In this document: in pieces, positions 36,725-44,997 of the stretch
How positions within the stretch are numbered: the stretch's first letter is position 1
Layout of the letters: each line of letters starts with the position of its first letter
DNA from: Bacteroidales bacterium
GTDB taxonomy: Bacteria > Bacteroidota > Bacteroidia > Bacteroidales > F082
Assembly: GCA_017477425.1 (NCBI GenBank)
Contig: JAFUVT010000031.1
Location: forward strand, 16,412 to 80,411
Length of the DNA: 64,000 bases
Reading direction: 5' to 3'
Notes under the pieces: model-generated
The model's input: the letters and a program-made list of their open reading frames with translations, nothing else
What the model was told of the DNA's origin: nothing
The model's database searches: none
Made by a program: the position numbers and the translations under genes

Positions 36725-37888
36725 GTGCACATTAGTTTTTCATTTAACAGCCTTAGTTTCATTATCTTAATTGTCTTTGGCATCAGTCTGCTCATTCAGC
36801 TACTCTATCATTGGGGCTTCTTTTCGAAAGTGGCCTTCTACAAAAGAAATGCGCGTCCGAAACTCGACGAAGAGCTAGAACCCGTATCGGTAGTTATCTG
36901 CGCCAGAGACGCTTATGAATATCTCACCGAGCTGATTCCCGTTTTACTCAACCAAGACTACCCCAATTATGAAATCGTGGTGGTGAACGATTGTTCCGAC
37001 GATGAAACCGAAGAATACCTGAAAGACCTGGAACGCAAGGAACAGAGAATCAAACCTGTGCAACTCAAACAGCACCTCAATTTTTTCAACGGCAAGAAAT
37101 TCCCCCTCTCAATGGGCATCAAATCGGCGCAAAACGATCTCATCGTCCTCACCGATTGCAACTGCATGCCTGTCAACGACCAATGGCTGCGCAGCGTAGT
37201 GAACCGATACAACAGCCGAACTGAAATTGTCATCGGCTACAGCCCTATCGTCCACAAGAAAGGGTCGCTCAACCGCCTGATGCGTTTCGACACGCTTCAA
37301 AACGGATTGCTTTACCTCTCAGCGGCCTTGAACCATCATCCCTATATGGGCATCGGGAAAAACTTGTCGTATCGTAAAGAACTGTTTTACAGAAACAAAG
37401 GATTCATTTCACACTACACCACCTCCGTCGGCGACGATGATTTGTTCATCAGCCAGGTGGCCACAAAAAAGAACACCGAGGTCTTGATTGATGCCGAGAA
37501 CGCCATACTCTCCACGCCTCCAGGCAGCTTCCACCTGTGGATGCGACAAAAAAGCAGCCGTTACTCCACCATTCCTCAATATGGCGCAGGAGCGAGACTT
37601 TACCTGAGTTTGTTCTACATCTCTCAGTTCTTGTTCTACGCCTCTTTCATCACCTTGCTATGCCTCAAGCCAGCCTTCACCATTGCGGGCGGCGAAGTTT
37701 TCTATATCCCGATTTTGGCCTTCTTTTTCCTCTTGCGTTTTGGCACACAACTCATTATCTACCACAAAGCCTCGAAACGCTTGGGCGAAAAGGGATTGCT
37801 CCCTGGGCTACTGATTTACGACCTGTTGTTTGCCTTCCTCTCGCCTTGGCAGCGGCTGATGGGACGTATGAATGTCGGAGTGGAATAA
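36725..37888 (+). CDS. Family 2 glycosyltransferase, membrane-bound
   Basis: 387 residues: an N-terminal membrane helix (residues 8-32), a GT-A domain (about 50-270) with VSVVICARDAYEYL, VVVNDCSDDETE, a DCNCMP metal site and the C-terminal QKSSRYST (QxxRW-like) motif, then three C-terminal helices. This architecture suits a processive or lipid-linked sugar transferase in envelope polysaccharide synthesis. The start codon is GTG; no in-frame ATG lies nearby. Confidence 0.88.
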   Translation: MHISFSFNSLSFIILIVFGISLLIQLLYHWGFFSKVAFYKRNARPKLDEELEPVSVVICARDAYEYLTELIPVLLNQDYPNYEIVVVNDCSDDETEEYLKDLERKEQRIKPVQLKQHLNFFNGKKFPLSMGIKSAQNDLIVLTDCNCMPVNDQWLRSVVNRYNSRTEIVIGYSPIVHKKGSLNRLMRFDTLQNGLLYLSAALNHHPYMGIGKNLSYRKELFYRNKGFISHYTTSVGDDDLFISQVATKKNTEVLIDAENAILSTPPGSFHLWMRQKSSRYSTIPQYGAGARLYLSLFYISQFLFYASFITLLCLKPAFTIAGGEVFYIPILAFFFLLRFGTQLIIYHKASKRLGEKGLLPGLLIYDLLFAFLSPWQRLMGRMNVGVE

Positions 37889-38644
37889 TCACCCTTTTAT
37901 CTGAATCACAAAACCTTCCTCCGTCAGCGGCTGCACCAGCTGGTGCATCTCATCGACGGTGAACTTCTGCAAACCTTCTTCGGGCGTGGGTCGGTCGATG
38001 GTATAGACCATGATTTCGCGCGGTTTCAAGGTGCGGACGATGTCCATCCAGCCGTTCAGCACCTCCGGACTTGATGAATCGAAGTCCTTGCTTTTCAGGA
38101 ACATCGTTTGCAGGATGAAGTCGCCATCAAATTGCTTCAAGGCCTCCACTACCCTATTGACGTCATACCCTGGCGCTGGGTGGTTGATTTTCTCGACAAG
38201 CGCATTGGTTGGGGCATCGATTTTCATTGTCGGGTTGTCCACCTTGCACAAAGCGGCAAAGATTTCGGGCCGATGCGCACGTGTCGCATTCGAGAGCACC
38301 GTAATCTTCGAGTCAGGATAATACTGGTCGCGCAAACGAATCGTATCGTCGATGATTTGTGGAAACTCGGGATTGATGGTGGGTTCGCCGTCACCCGAGA
38401 AAGTGATGGAATCAATGGCAATCTGGTTGGATTGGCATTCCTGTAATTTGGTTTCCAAGGCTTTGCGCACCTCTTCAGCGGTAGGCAACTTGGCATCCTC
38501 GCGACCGTCCTTGTTCCAGCCGCATTCGCAGTAGATGCAATCGAAATTGCAGAGTTTCCCCTTTTCAGGGAGCAAATTAATGCCTAAGGAGCTGCCTAAA
38601 CGGCGGCTCCTTATCGGTCCGAAAACGACCTCTTCTCTGATCAT
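37889..38644 (-). CDS. Radical SAM protein (COG0731-like)
   Basis: 251 residues. The iron-sulfur motif CNFDCIYC (CxxxCxxC) follows SSLGINLLPEKGK; FSGDGEPTINPEF is the family glycine motif. The frame is open 300 bases further upstream but that extension is Arg/Pro-rich and antisense-like, so the ATG at 38644 (MIREEVVFGPIRSRRLG) is the start. Related proteins are of uncertain function. It lies 11 bases after rny and 3 prime to 3 prime with the glycosyltransferase. Confidence 0.88.
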   Translation of the reverse strand: MIREEVVFGPIRSRRLGSSLGINLLPEKGKLCNFDCIYCECGWNKDGREDAKLPTAEEVRKALETKLQECQSNQIAIDSITFSGDGEPTINPEFPQIIDDTIRLRDQYYPDSKITVLSNATRAHRPEIFAALCKVDNPTMKIDAPTNALVEKINHPAPGYDVNRVVEALKQFDGDFILQTMFLKSKDFDSSSPEVLNGWMDIVRTLKPREIMVYTIDRPTPEEGLQKFTVDEMHQLVQPLTEEGFVIQIKG

Positions 38645-38655
38645 GGTCGTAGGTT

Positions 38656-40221
38656 TTATTTCGCGTATTGTACAGCGCGGGTCTCGCGGATGACCGTGAT
38701 CTTGATTTGACCTGGATAGGTCATCTCGGTCTGGATCTTCTTCGAGAGGTCGTAGGCGATACGGTCGGCGTCTTGGTCGCTCACCTTGTCGGCGCCCACG
38801 ATGACGCGCAGCTCGCGACCGGCTTGGATGGCGTAAGTCTTCACCACGCCAGGATAGCTCATGGCCATTTCCTCCAACTTGTTCAAGCGTTGGATGTATG
38901 CCTCCACCACTTCGCGGCGGGCACCAGGACGGGCGCCGGAGATGGCGTCGCACACCTGCACGATGGGCGAAATCAGGTTGTCCATCTCGATTTCGTCGTG
39001 GTGGGCACCGATGGCATTGCAGATGTCTGGTTTCTCCTTGAGGCGCTCGGCCACCTTCATACCGAGGATGGCGTGCGGCAGTTCTTCCTCGTTCTCAGCC
39101 ACCTTACCGATGTCGTGCAACAGACCAGCACGCTTGGCGGCTTTCACGTTGAGGCCCAACTCAGCAGCCATCGTGGCGCAGAGCTTAGCGGTCTCGATGG
39201 AGTGTTGCAGCAGGTTCTGACCGTAAGAAGTGCGGTATTTCATGCGGCCCACCATCTTGATGAGTTCGGGGCTGAGGTTGTGGATGCCTAGGTCAATGCA
39301 GGTGCGTTTTCCGATTTCCATAATCTCCTGATCCACTTGTTTTTCCACTTTGTGGACCACCTCTTCGATGCGAGCAGGGTGGATGCGGCCATCGGTGACC
39401 AGTTTCTGCAACGACAATTTGGCGATTTCACGGCGAATGGGGTCGAAACCGGAGATGAGGATGGCGTCGGGACTGTCGTCGATGATGATTTCGACGCCCG
39501 TCATCGATTCGAGGGTGCGGATGTTGCGACCTTCGCGACCGATGATGCGACCTTTGATTTCGTCGTTCTCGATGTTGAACACGCTGACCGTGTTTTCGAT
39601 AGCCGTCTCCGAAGCCGTGCGTTGGATGGTCTCGATGACGATTTTCTTGGCCATTTGGTTGGCGCTCATCTTAGCTTCCTCGGTGACGTCTTTCACATAG
39701 ACCATCGCATCGGCCTGAGCCTCCTCTTTGATGATTTCAATCAACTGAGCCTTAGCCTCTTTCGCCGAAAGACCCGAAATCGTCTCCAGCTTTTTGGCTT
39801 CCTCGTCATAGATACGGTCGAGTTCGGCTTTTTTCTTCTCGAAAGTCTCTATCTGGCCCTCAAGTCGTTGCTGCGAGTTGAGGAGTTCTTTGGATTTCCG
39901 TTGGGCTTCCTCCATCTTCTTGTTGGCGTCCTGCTTCAGTTGGTTGATACGGTTTTCGGCGCTGGCCAACTCGCGCTTGCGGTCGTTGCAGGCCTTCTCG
40001 TGCTCGTCCTTCATCTGGAGGAACTTCTCCTTGGCTTGCAAGATGCGTTCCTTCTTGATGACTTCCGCCTTTTCCTTGGCTTCTTCGAGCAAGGCTTGTT
40101 CTTCTTTGGTGACGGCATTCTTGAGGAGGGTGGACGTGATGAGATAGCCAACCGCGAGGCCCACGACCAAAGCCGCTGCGGCAATGATAATCCATGTAGT
40201 GTTTGAGATGAGTAATAACAT
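38656..40221 (-). CDS. rny: Ribonuclease Y
   Basis: A membrane-anchored endoribonuclease starting mRNA decay. An N-terminal helix (residues 1-26), a long coiled coil (about 30-200), a KH domain with [15 protein letters not shown] and an HD domain with HDIGK and AHHDE. The ATG at 40221 gives 521 residues, the normal size; the upstream frame to 40299 is not family-like and overlaps the probable structured RNA. Confidence 0.95.
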   Translation of the reverse strand: MLLLISNTTWIIIAAAALVVGLAVGYLITSTLLKNAVTKEEQALLEEAKEKAEVIKKERILQAKEKFLQMKDEHEKACNDRKRELASAENRINQLKQDANKKMEEAQRKSKELLNSQQRLEGQIETFEKKKAELDRIYDEEAKKLETISGLSAKEAKAQLIEIIKEEAQADAMVYVKDVTEEAKMSANQMAKKIVIETIQRTASETAIENTVSVFNIENDEIKGRIIGREGRNIRTLESMTGVEIIIDDSPDAILISGFDPIRREIAKLSLQKLVTDGRIHPARIEEVVHKVEKQVDQEIMEIGKRTCIDLGIHNLSPELIKMVGRMKYRTSYGQNLLQHSIETAKLCATMAAELGLNVKAAKRAGLLHDIGKVAENEEELPHAILGMKVAERLKEKPDICNAIGAHHDEIEMDNLISPIVQVCDAISGARPGARREVVEAYIQRLNKLEEMAMSYPGVVKTYAIQAGRELRVIVGADKVSDQDADRIAYDLSKKIQTEMTYPGQIKITVIRETRAVQYAK

Positions 40222-40239
40222 TTTAAACTCTGTTTTTAC

Positions 40240-40487
40240 TCGAAAAAAGAGGAGAAACAAAAAGAAACTGCCCATTCGTGGGATGTGTGTAAACCCCAAT
40301 GTAATACGCTTATGGCCACCGCGTTGCGCAAACTTCCACTGGCACCGAGGTGCTTCCCCGAAGGGAATGAGGCCCGTTTTTGCAGAGCACGAGTAGACCG
40401 GTTGATGTGTTAGATTCTGTTGAGTTTACCAATGCGCTGAACAGGCAGTTCCAGATCTTCAAAGAACGATCTGTGCCGTGACACAGA
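40240..40487 (-). ncRNA. Probable structured RNA between zapA and rny (6S-like candidate)
   Basis: 248 bases with no frame but many complementary segments. Read on the minus strand: CTGTG/CACAG and AGATC/GATCT hairpins at the 5' side, GGTAAACTC (about 40422-40430) pairing with GGGTTTAC (about 40290-40297) to close a long arm, an inner TTCCC-TTC-GGGGAA hairpin, and a final CCCA-CGAA-TGGG hairpin (40271-40282) before a T-rich stretch. The zapA-adjacent position and the long closing arm around an inner bubble are as in 6S RNA; the assignment is a hypothesis. Confidence 0.45.
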
Positions 40488-40772
40488 CTATGCTAATTCG
40501 CCCATCAAGTCGTTGATTCCTTGCAGCTTGCGTTCCAATTCCTGATTGCGGAAGTTCAACTCAGCGTCCATCTTCACCACCGACGTGGCAAATTGCAAGG
40601 CCGTCATCGAAAGCAAGTCCTGCACGTCCTTGTAGGCATAGTGCTTCGAGTAGTATTTCACCCGCTCGTTGATGAGGTTGCCCGCCTTGCGGACTTTCTC
40701 TTCGTCAGCGCGGGCCACCGACAGTCGGTAGGGCCTATCCAACAGGGTGATATTGATTGTAATTTCATCCAT
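40488..40772 (-). CDS. zapA: Cell division protein ZapA-like
   Basis: 94 residues: an N-terminal ITINITLLDRPYRLSV strand region and a C-terminal coiled coil (about 45-92). ZapA tetramers cross-link FtsZ protofilaments. It follows the coiled-coil gene at 40797 by 24 bases, the usual ZapA pair arrangement in Bacteroidota. Confidence 0.85.
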   Translation of the reverse strand: MDEITINITLLDRPYRLSVARADEEKVRKAGNLINERVKYYSKHYAYKDVQDLLSMTALQFATSVVKMDAELNFRNQELERKLQGINDLMGELA

Positions 40773-40796
40773 CTCGCTGACTTTCAGTTATCTGAG

Positions 40797-41090
40797 TTAT
40801 TCCTTACTGTTCAAAATCGAAACGCACCTGTCAATTTCTCTCACCAACTCTTGGATGAGTTTTCTTCCTTCTTCTACTTCTCCCTCGTTGTCGAGTGCGT
40901 TAACAATTGTAGATTTATTTATTTTGTCCTGCAACTCCGTCACCGAACGACGCAACGCCAGATTTTCCTCGTCCAACGCAGCGTTTTGCTCGGCGAGCCG
41001 CTTGTTTTCCATCGCCAACTTTGATTTCTCATCAAGCAACTTCCTCAATTTCACTTCAATTTCGGATACTATGATGCTCAAATCGGCCAT
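40797..41090 (-). CDS. Coiled-coil protein preceding zapA (ZapB-like)
   Basis: 97 residues, almost wholly a heptad coiled coil (residues 8-75: EIEVKLRKLLDEKSKLAMEN onward). Small coiled-coil proteins next to zapA act as its partner at the division ring in other bacteria; here that is inferred from form and position only. Confidence 0.75.
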   Translation of the reverse strand: MADLSIIVSEIEVKLRKLLDEKSKLAMENKRLAEQNAALDEENLALRRSVTELQDKINKSTIVNALDNEGEVEEGRKLIQELVREIDRCVSILNSKE

Positions 41091-41228
41091 GGCACAATCG
41101 GTTTATGGAATTGTTTTGCAAAAATACGGATTTATGTTTTACCTTGCCCTTTTTCTCCAAAAAAAATCCCAAAAATGTTGAACATGACGAAAAAAGCCCT
41201 ACTTTTAGCGCTTTAAAATTTCACCATT

Positions 41229-42794
41229 ATGAATCTCAAGCACGCTTTTATGATTGCATTGACCGCGCTTATGGCTTCCTGCGCACCGAAAGAAACCACC
41301 CTGACCTTTGTCGAAACGACTGATACTCACGGCCGTTACGACGAGTTTGCCAACGATGCCTACCTCATCAAGCAGATGAAGGCCGAACTGGGCGACAAAC
41401 TGATTCTCTTGGACAACGGCGACGACCTGCAAGGCACGGCGTTCCAATATTGCTCCAACCAAGACGCCGAACACCCCAATCTGGTCTCTGAAGTACTCAA
41501 CTACTTCCCTTACGACGTGGCGGGCGTGGGCAATCACGACATTGAGGCGGGCCGCAAGGTGTTCGACCGGCTGTATTCCGAAACAAAGATGCCCGTCGTT
41601 TGCGCCAATGTCATCGACGAGACCACGGGCGAGCCCTATTTCACACCTTATACAATTATCGAGCGCGACGGCTTCAAAATTGCTGTGCTCGGCCTGCTGA
41701 CACCTTATGTGGTGACTTGGGTTCCAGGCAGATTGCGTCCTGGCCTGCGCTTCGACCAGCTGGAAGCTGCCGCCGAAAAGTGGGTGAAAATCATCCAGGA
41801 GAAAGAACATCCCGACCTGCTGGTGGGCCTATTCCACTCTGGCTTTGAGCCCCAGGTGCAGAACCTGCCCGAAGACCATCCGCTGGGTCGCGAAAACGCC
41901 ACAAAATGGGTGGCAGAGAACATTGCAGGCTTCGACATCATCTTCTACGGCCACGACCACCGCGCCCGCGCCGAAAAGCTGGCCAATCCCAACGGCGAGC
42001 CTGTGTATGTGCTCAATTCGGGCAATCGTAGCCAAGGTTTGGCCAAGGCCGAAGTGACCTTGAAAAAAGGCGAGAAACCTCAAATCAGCATCGAACTCGT
42101 CCCCACCGATGGCGAAGAAAAAGACGCCGACTTCGAAGCGATGGTGCAGCCCTACCTCGACCGCGCCGACGAATACCAACAACGCGAAGTGGCCGAGTTG
42201 CCCGTCAGCATCAGCACCGACGAGGCTTTCAGCGGTCCCTGCCTCTGGGTCGATGAAATCCATCGTTGCCAATTTGAAACCGTCGAAGCCGAAGGCATCC
42301 ACGCCGACATTTCGATGGCCGCTCCGCTCAACGGAGGCAAGACCATCGAAGCGGGCATGCTGAAAGTCAGCGACTTCTTCACCTGGTATCCCTTCGAGAA
42401 CTCATTGGCCGTGATGGCCTTGACAGGCAAGGAAGTGAAGGATTTCCTCGAATACGCCTACGAGATGAAGAACCCGATTTACAACTTCGACTCGGGCGCA
42501 GGTCTGATATACGAAGTGACCGACAAAAACCCCATGGGCGAGCGCATCCACATCGTTAGCATGGCCGACGGCACGCCCTTCGATATAGAGAAAACCTACA
42601 ACGTGGTGATGAACTCCTACCGTTCGATGGGCGGCGGCAACCACCTCATCAACGGCATCGGCTGGGCGCAGGAGGACATCAAGGACCACGTCGTTTGGCA
42701 AAGCGACCGCGACCTGCGCTCCCTCTTCATCAATTGGGCCGCAAAGAAAGGCGTGCTCGACACCGAGCCTCTGAATTGTTGGAGCATCAAATGA
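41229..42794 (+). CDS. Lipoprotein 5'-nucleotidase / 2',3'-cyclic phosphodiesterase
   Basis: 521 residues with a lipobox MASC (Cys at 18). The metallophosphatase domain shows TDTHGRYDEFAND, LLDNGDDLQG, GVGNHDIEAG and FYGHDHRA; the C-terminal 5'-nucleotidase domain (about 320-510) follows with SDFFTWYPFEN and the substrate loop. It probably hydrolyses extracellular nucleotides in the periplasm or on the surface. Its stop overlaps the start of the DUF2851 gene (ATGA). Confidence 0.92.
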   Translation: MNLKHAFMIALTALMASCAPKETTLTFVETTDTHGRYDEFANDAYLIKQMKAELGDKLILLDNGDDLQGTAFQYCSNQDAEHPNLVSEVLNYFPYDVAGVGNHDIEAGRKVFDRLYSETKMPVVCANVIDETTGEPYFTPYTIIERDGFKIAVLGLLTPYVVTWVPGRLRPGLRFDQLEAAAEKWVKIIQEKEHPDLLVGLFHSGFEPQVQNLPEDHPLGRENATKWVAENIAGFDIIFYGHDHRARAEKLANPNGEPVYVLNSGNRSQGLAKAEVTLKKGEKPQISIELVPTDGEEKDADFEAMVQPYLDRADEYQQREVAELPVSISTDEAFSGPCLWVDEIHRCQFETVEAEGIHADISMAAPLNGGKTIEAGMLKVSDFFTWYPFENSLAVMALTGKEVKDFLEYAYEMKNPIYNFDSGAGLIYEVTDKNPMGERIHIVSMADGTPFDIEKTYNVVMNSYRSMGGGNHLINGIGWAQEDIKDHVVWQSDRDLRSLFINWAAKKGVLDTEPLNCWSIK

Positions 42795-44041
42795 AAGAAG
42801 AGTTCCTATACTACCTCTGGGAGAATCGCCTCATTAGCAACGACTTGCAAACTACCGACGGCGAGAAAGTGGAAATCGTGGCGACAGGCTACCGCAACAC
42901 CGACTCGGGTCCCGACTTCTTGGAAGCGAAAATCCAAATTGGCGACAAGCTCTGGGCCGGTCATGTGGAAATCCATGTGAAAAGCAGCGACTGGAACCGC
43001 CACGGCCACCAGACGGACAAAGCCTATCAAAATGTCGTACTCCACGTGGTGTATGAAAACGACGCCAAGGTGAACGACATCCCCACTTTGGAACTTAAAG
43101 GTCGTTTTGACGAAACGCTTTTTGTTCATTACCAGCGGTTTGTCTCCTCAAAGAGTTGGATCCCGTGCGCCAGTTCCATCGCACAAGTGCCGCCCTTCAC
43201 GCGCCTTTCGTGGCTCGACCGCATGACCGTGGAACGCCTCGAAAGCAAGTCGGAAAGTGTCAATAAAATCCTGAACACCAACCAATTCGACTGGGAGGAT
43301 GCGCTCTACAAACTGCTGATGCGCTATTTCGGCCTGAAAGTCAACAACGAAGCGTTTGAAACCTTGGCCAACCTCCTGCCTTACAAGACCTTGCTGAAGC
43401 ACGCCGACAACCTGCTGCAAGTGGAAGCGATGCTCTTCGGTTGCGCAGGGTTCCTCGAAGCAGACTTCACAGAAGAATATCCCAACCTGCTGAAGCGCGA
43501 ATTCGCGGTGATGAAAGCCAAATTCAACCTGCTGTCGCTGCCCGCCGAGCGATGGAAATTCATGCGGATGCGACCTTCCAATTTCCCCACCATCCGTTTG
43601 GCGCAGATGGCACAAATGATTCACCAGCACGGCTGTATGTTTTCCAAAATCAAGGAAGCGGAAAACACGGCGGAAGTCAAGGCCCTGTTTGATGTGGAGG
43701 CATCGGGGTATTGGGAAACGCATTGGCGGTTGGGAATTGAATCGGAGGCCAAACCGAAACATTTGGGTGAAGCCACAGCCAATATATTGGTTATCAATGC
43801 GGTGGCGCCTTTGCTTTTTTGCTACGGCAAACTTCACAAGGACGAATCGTTTTGCGAGACGGCGATGCAATTTCTGGAAGAGACCGAAGCCGAAGACAAT
43901 GCCATCATCAGGCATTTTGCCCAATGCGGCATTGCGGCGCAAAACGCGATGCAGACGCAGGCACTGCTACACCTATTTAATATATATTGCAAGCGGAAAC
44001 GCTGCCTCGAATGCCGATGGGGGAATGTGCTATTGCGGTAG
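42791..44041 (+). CDS. DUF2851 family protein
   Basis: 416 residues of a Bacteroidota family of unknown function. It starts MKEEFLYYLWENRLISNDLQT, contains the conserved GYRNTDSGPDFLEAKI and WAGHVEIHVKSSDWNRHGH, whose acidic and Lys/His residues recall a nuclease-like (PD-(D/E)XK) core, and ends with a four-cysteine-poor tail CLECRWGNVLLR. The TAG stop is the TAG of a palindromic repeat at 44038-44065. Coupled to the 5'-nucleotidase. Confidence 0.9.
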   Translation: MKEEFLYYLWENRLISNDLQTTDGEKVEIVATGYRNTDSGPDFLEAKIQIGDKLWAGHVEIHVKSSDWNRHGHQTDKAYQNVVLHVVYENDAKVNDIPTLELKGRFDETLFVHYQRFVSSKSWIPCASSIAQVPPFTRLSWLDRMTVERLESKSESVNKILNTNQFDWEDALYKLLMRYFGLKVNNEAFETLANLLPYKTLLKHADNLLQVEAMLFGCAGFLEADFTEEYPNLLKREFAVMKAKFNLLSLPAERWKFMRMRPSNFPTIRLAQMAQMIHQHGCMFSKIKEAENTAEVKALFDVEASGYWETHWRLGIESEAKPKHLGEATANILVINAVAPLLFCYGKLHKDESFCETAMQFLEETEAEDNAIIRHFAQCGIAAQNAMQTQALLHLFNIYCKRKRCLECRWGNVLLR

Positions 44042-44065
44042 AGACGTAGCGCGCTACGTCTCTAC
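44038..44065. repeat. Perfect 28-base palindrome (GTAGAGACG...CGTCTCTAC)
   Basis: 14-base perfect arms, no loop. The outer GTAGAGACG/CGTCTCTAC is shared with the REP-like elements at 53003-53120; the inner part differs. It supplies the stop codon of the DUF2851 gene. Confidence 0.85.
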
Positions 44066-44069
44066 AAGG

Positions 44070-44270
44070 TCAATCGTTTTCATCCAACATGAAAACCTCT
44101 TCTACAGGTTTCCCAAAAACACGCGCCATCTTCAAAGCCAGCACCGTAGACGGAACATACCGTCCTGATTCAATGGCATTTATCGACTGTCGGCTGACCC
44201 CGACCCGTTTGGCCAATTCCTCTTGCGTGAGATCCATTTCGGCACGGGCCACTTTCAAACGGTTCTTCAT
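44070..44270 (-). CDS. Small HTH (XRE family) regulator
   Basis: 66 residues, all helix-turn-helix: MKNRLKVARAEMDLTQEELA then KRVGVSRQSINAIESGRYVPS. Stand-alone Cro-like regulators of this size are usually dimeric repressors of their own operon. The start overlaps the stop of the membrane-protein gene by 4 bases; a perfect palindrome sits on their shared promoter. Confidence 0.9.
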   Translation of the reverse strand: MKNRLKVARAEMDLTQEELAKRVGVSRQSINAIESGRYVPSTVLALKMARVFGKPVEEVFMLDEND

Positions 44271-44746
44271 TGCTCAACTCCTTTTTTGAAACGATACAAC
44301 TCAATCCTGAACTTGACAATGAACAGCAGGAGGAAAACGAAAAACACAAAATAAGGGACAATTGCGTATATACCGCCATAGATAGTCAAAGTGGCAAGGA
44401 TGAACAACACTGCCGTGACGTATGTTGCCCAAACCAGACTCTGCTCACGGATGTGGCTCACGAACTCGTCTTCCACCTTCTCCTTTGAAAAACCAATGAA
44501 AATCAAGCCGATAGTCAAGATGGAGAATATAAGCGTCAACGGTCTAGTAGTAGCCATCACGAAAAAACCATGCCGTGAAGGCTCATCGTCAAAAAACTCA
44601 TAGACACCGTCATAAAAAATGGCTGGCATTTTGAAAGATAGATTCGGGAACCAAATCTGGGTTACGATAAACGCCGCCACCACAGCGATGGCCAGCACCC
44701 ATCCCACTATTTGGAAGCGATGGGGAAAGAGATAGTTTTTGTTCAT
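44267..44746 (-). CDS. Four-helix membrane protein co-transcribed with an HTH regulator
   Basis: 159 residues with about four membrane segments (near 15-35, 68-85, 105-122, 126-146) and a C-terminal basic tail. It has no recognisable family. Two-gene operons of a small membrane protein and an XRE regulator are common in this phylum and of unknown function. Confidence 0.8.
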   Translation of the reverse strand: MNKNYLFPHRFQIVGWVLAIAVVAAFIVTQIWFPNLSFKMPAIFYDGVYEFFDDEPSRHGFFVMATTRPLTLIFSILTIGLIFIGFSKEKVEDEFVSHIREQSLVWATYVTAVLFILATLTIYGGIYAIVPYFVFFVFLLLFIVKFRIELYRFKKGVEQ

Positions 44747-44773
44747 GATGTTTAGATTTTAAGTTTGACGCCA

Positions 44774-44805
44774 CAAAAGTAAAGCAAACTTTCCAATTAG
44801 ACAAA
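44774..44805 (-). promoter_or_regulatory. Bacteroidota promoter of the HTH-membrane operon
   Basis: Minus-strand TTTG (44805-44802), 20-nt spacer, TACTTTTG (44781-44774): an exact match to both consensus elements and spacing, 28 bases before the start codon. Confidence 0.8.
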
Positions 44806-44815
44806 TTAATTTGTC
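44800..44815. promoter_or_regulatory. Operator-like palindrome on the -33 box
   Basis: GACAAATTAATTTGTC is a perfect 16-base palindrome that contains the TTTG -33 element of the HTH operon promoter. Most likely the binding site of the HTH regulator, giving autorepression. Confidence 0.7.
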
Positions 44816-44844
44816 GTTATTTTTCAGACAAAATAAAGGATTCC

Positions 44845-44936
44845 ACAAACGACCGAACAAAACAATCACAAATAACCGAACAAATTGTCAACAAATAACC
44901 GAACAAATTCATCACAAACGACCGAAAACACACCAA
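44845..44936. repeat. Four 23-bp direct repeats upstream of AAA/DUF4143 ATPase 1
   Basis: Copies begin at 44845, 44868, 44891 and 44914, each ACAAA(C/T)(G/A)ACCGAA followed by CAAA in the first three. The period is exactly 23 and the last copy ends 5 bases before the -33 box. Confidence 0.9.
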
Positions 44937-44940
44937 AATA

Positions 44941-44972
44941 TTTGCATAATCAAAACAAAACCAATATTTTTG
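44941..44972 (+). promoter_or_regulatory. Promoter of ATPase 1
   Basis: TTTG (44941-44944), 20-nt spacer, TATTTTTG (44965-44972); start codon 25 bases downstream. Confidence 0.8.
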
Positions 44973-44997
44973 CAGCGTTTTTGAAAACTTTCAAACG

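Noticed and set aside
38645..38953. N-terminal extension of the radical SAM protein
   Set aside because: Arg/Pro-rich, overlaps the rny coding region on another frame, and the family starts at the ATG at 38644.
42695..42790. Upstream start for the DUF2851 gene
   Set aside because: Overlaps the 5'-nucleotidase; the ATG in the ATGA junction at 42791 gives the family N-terminus.
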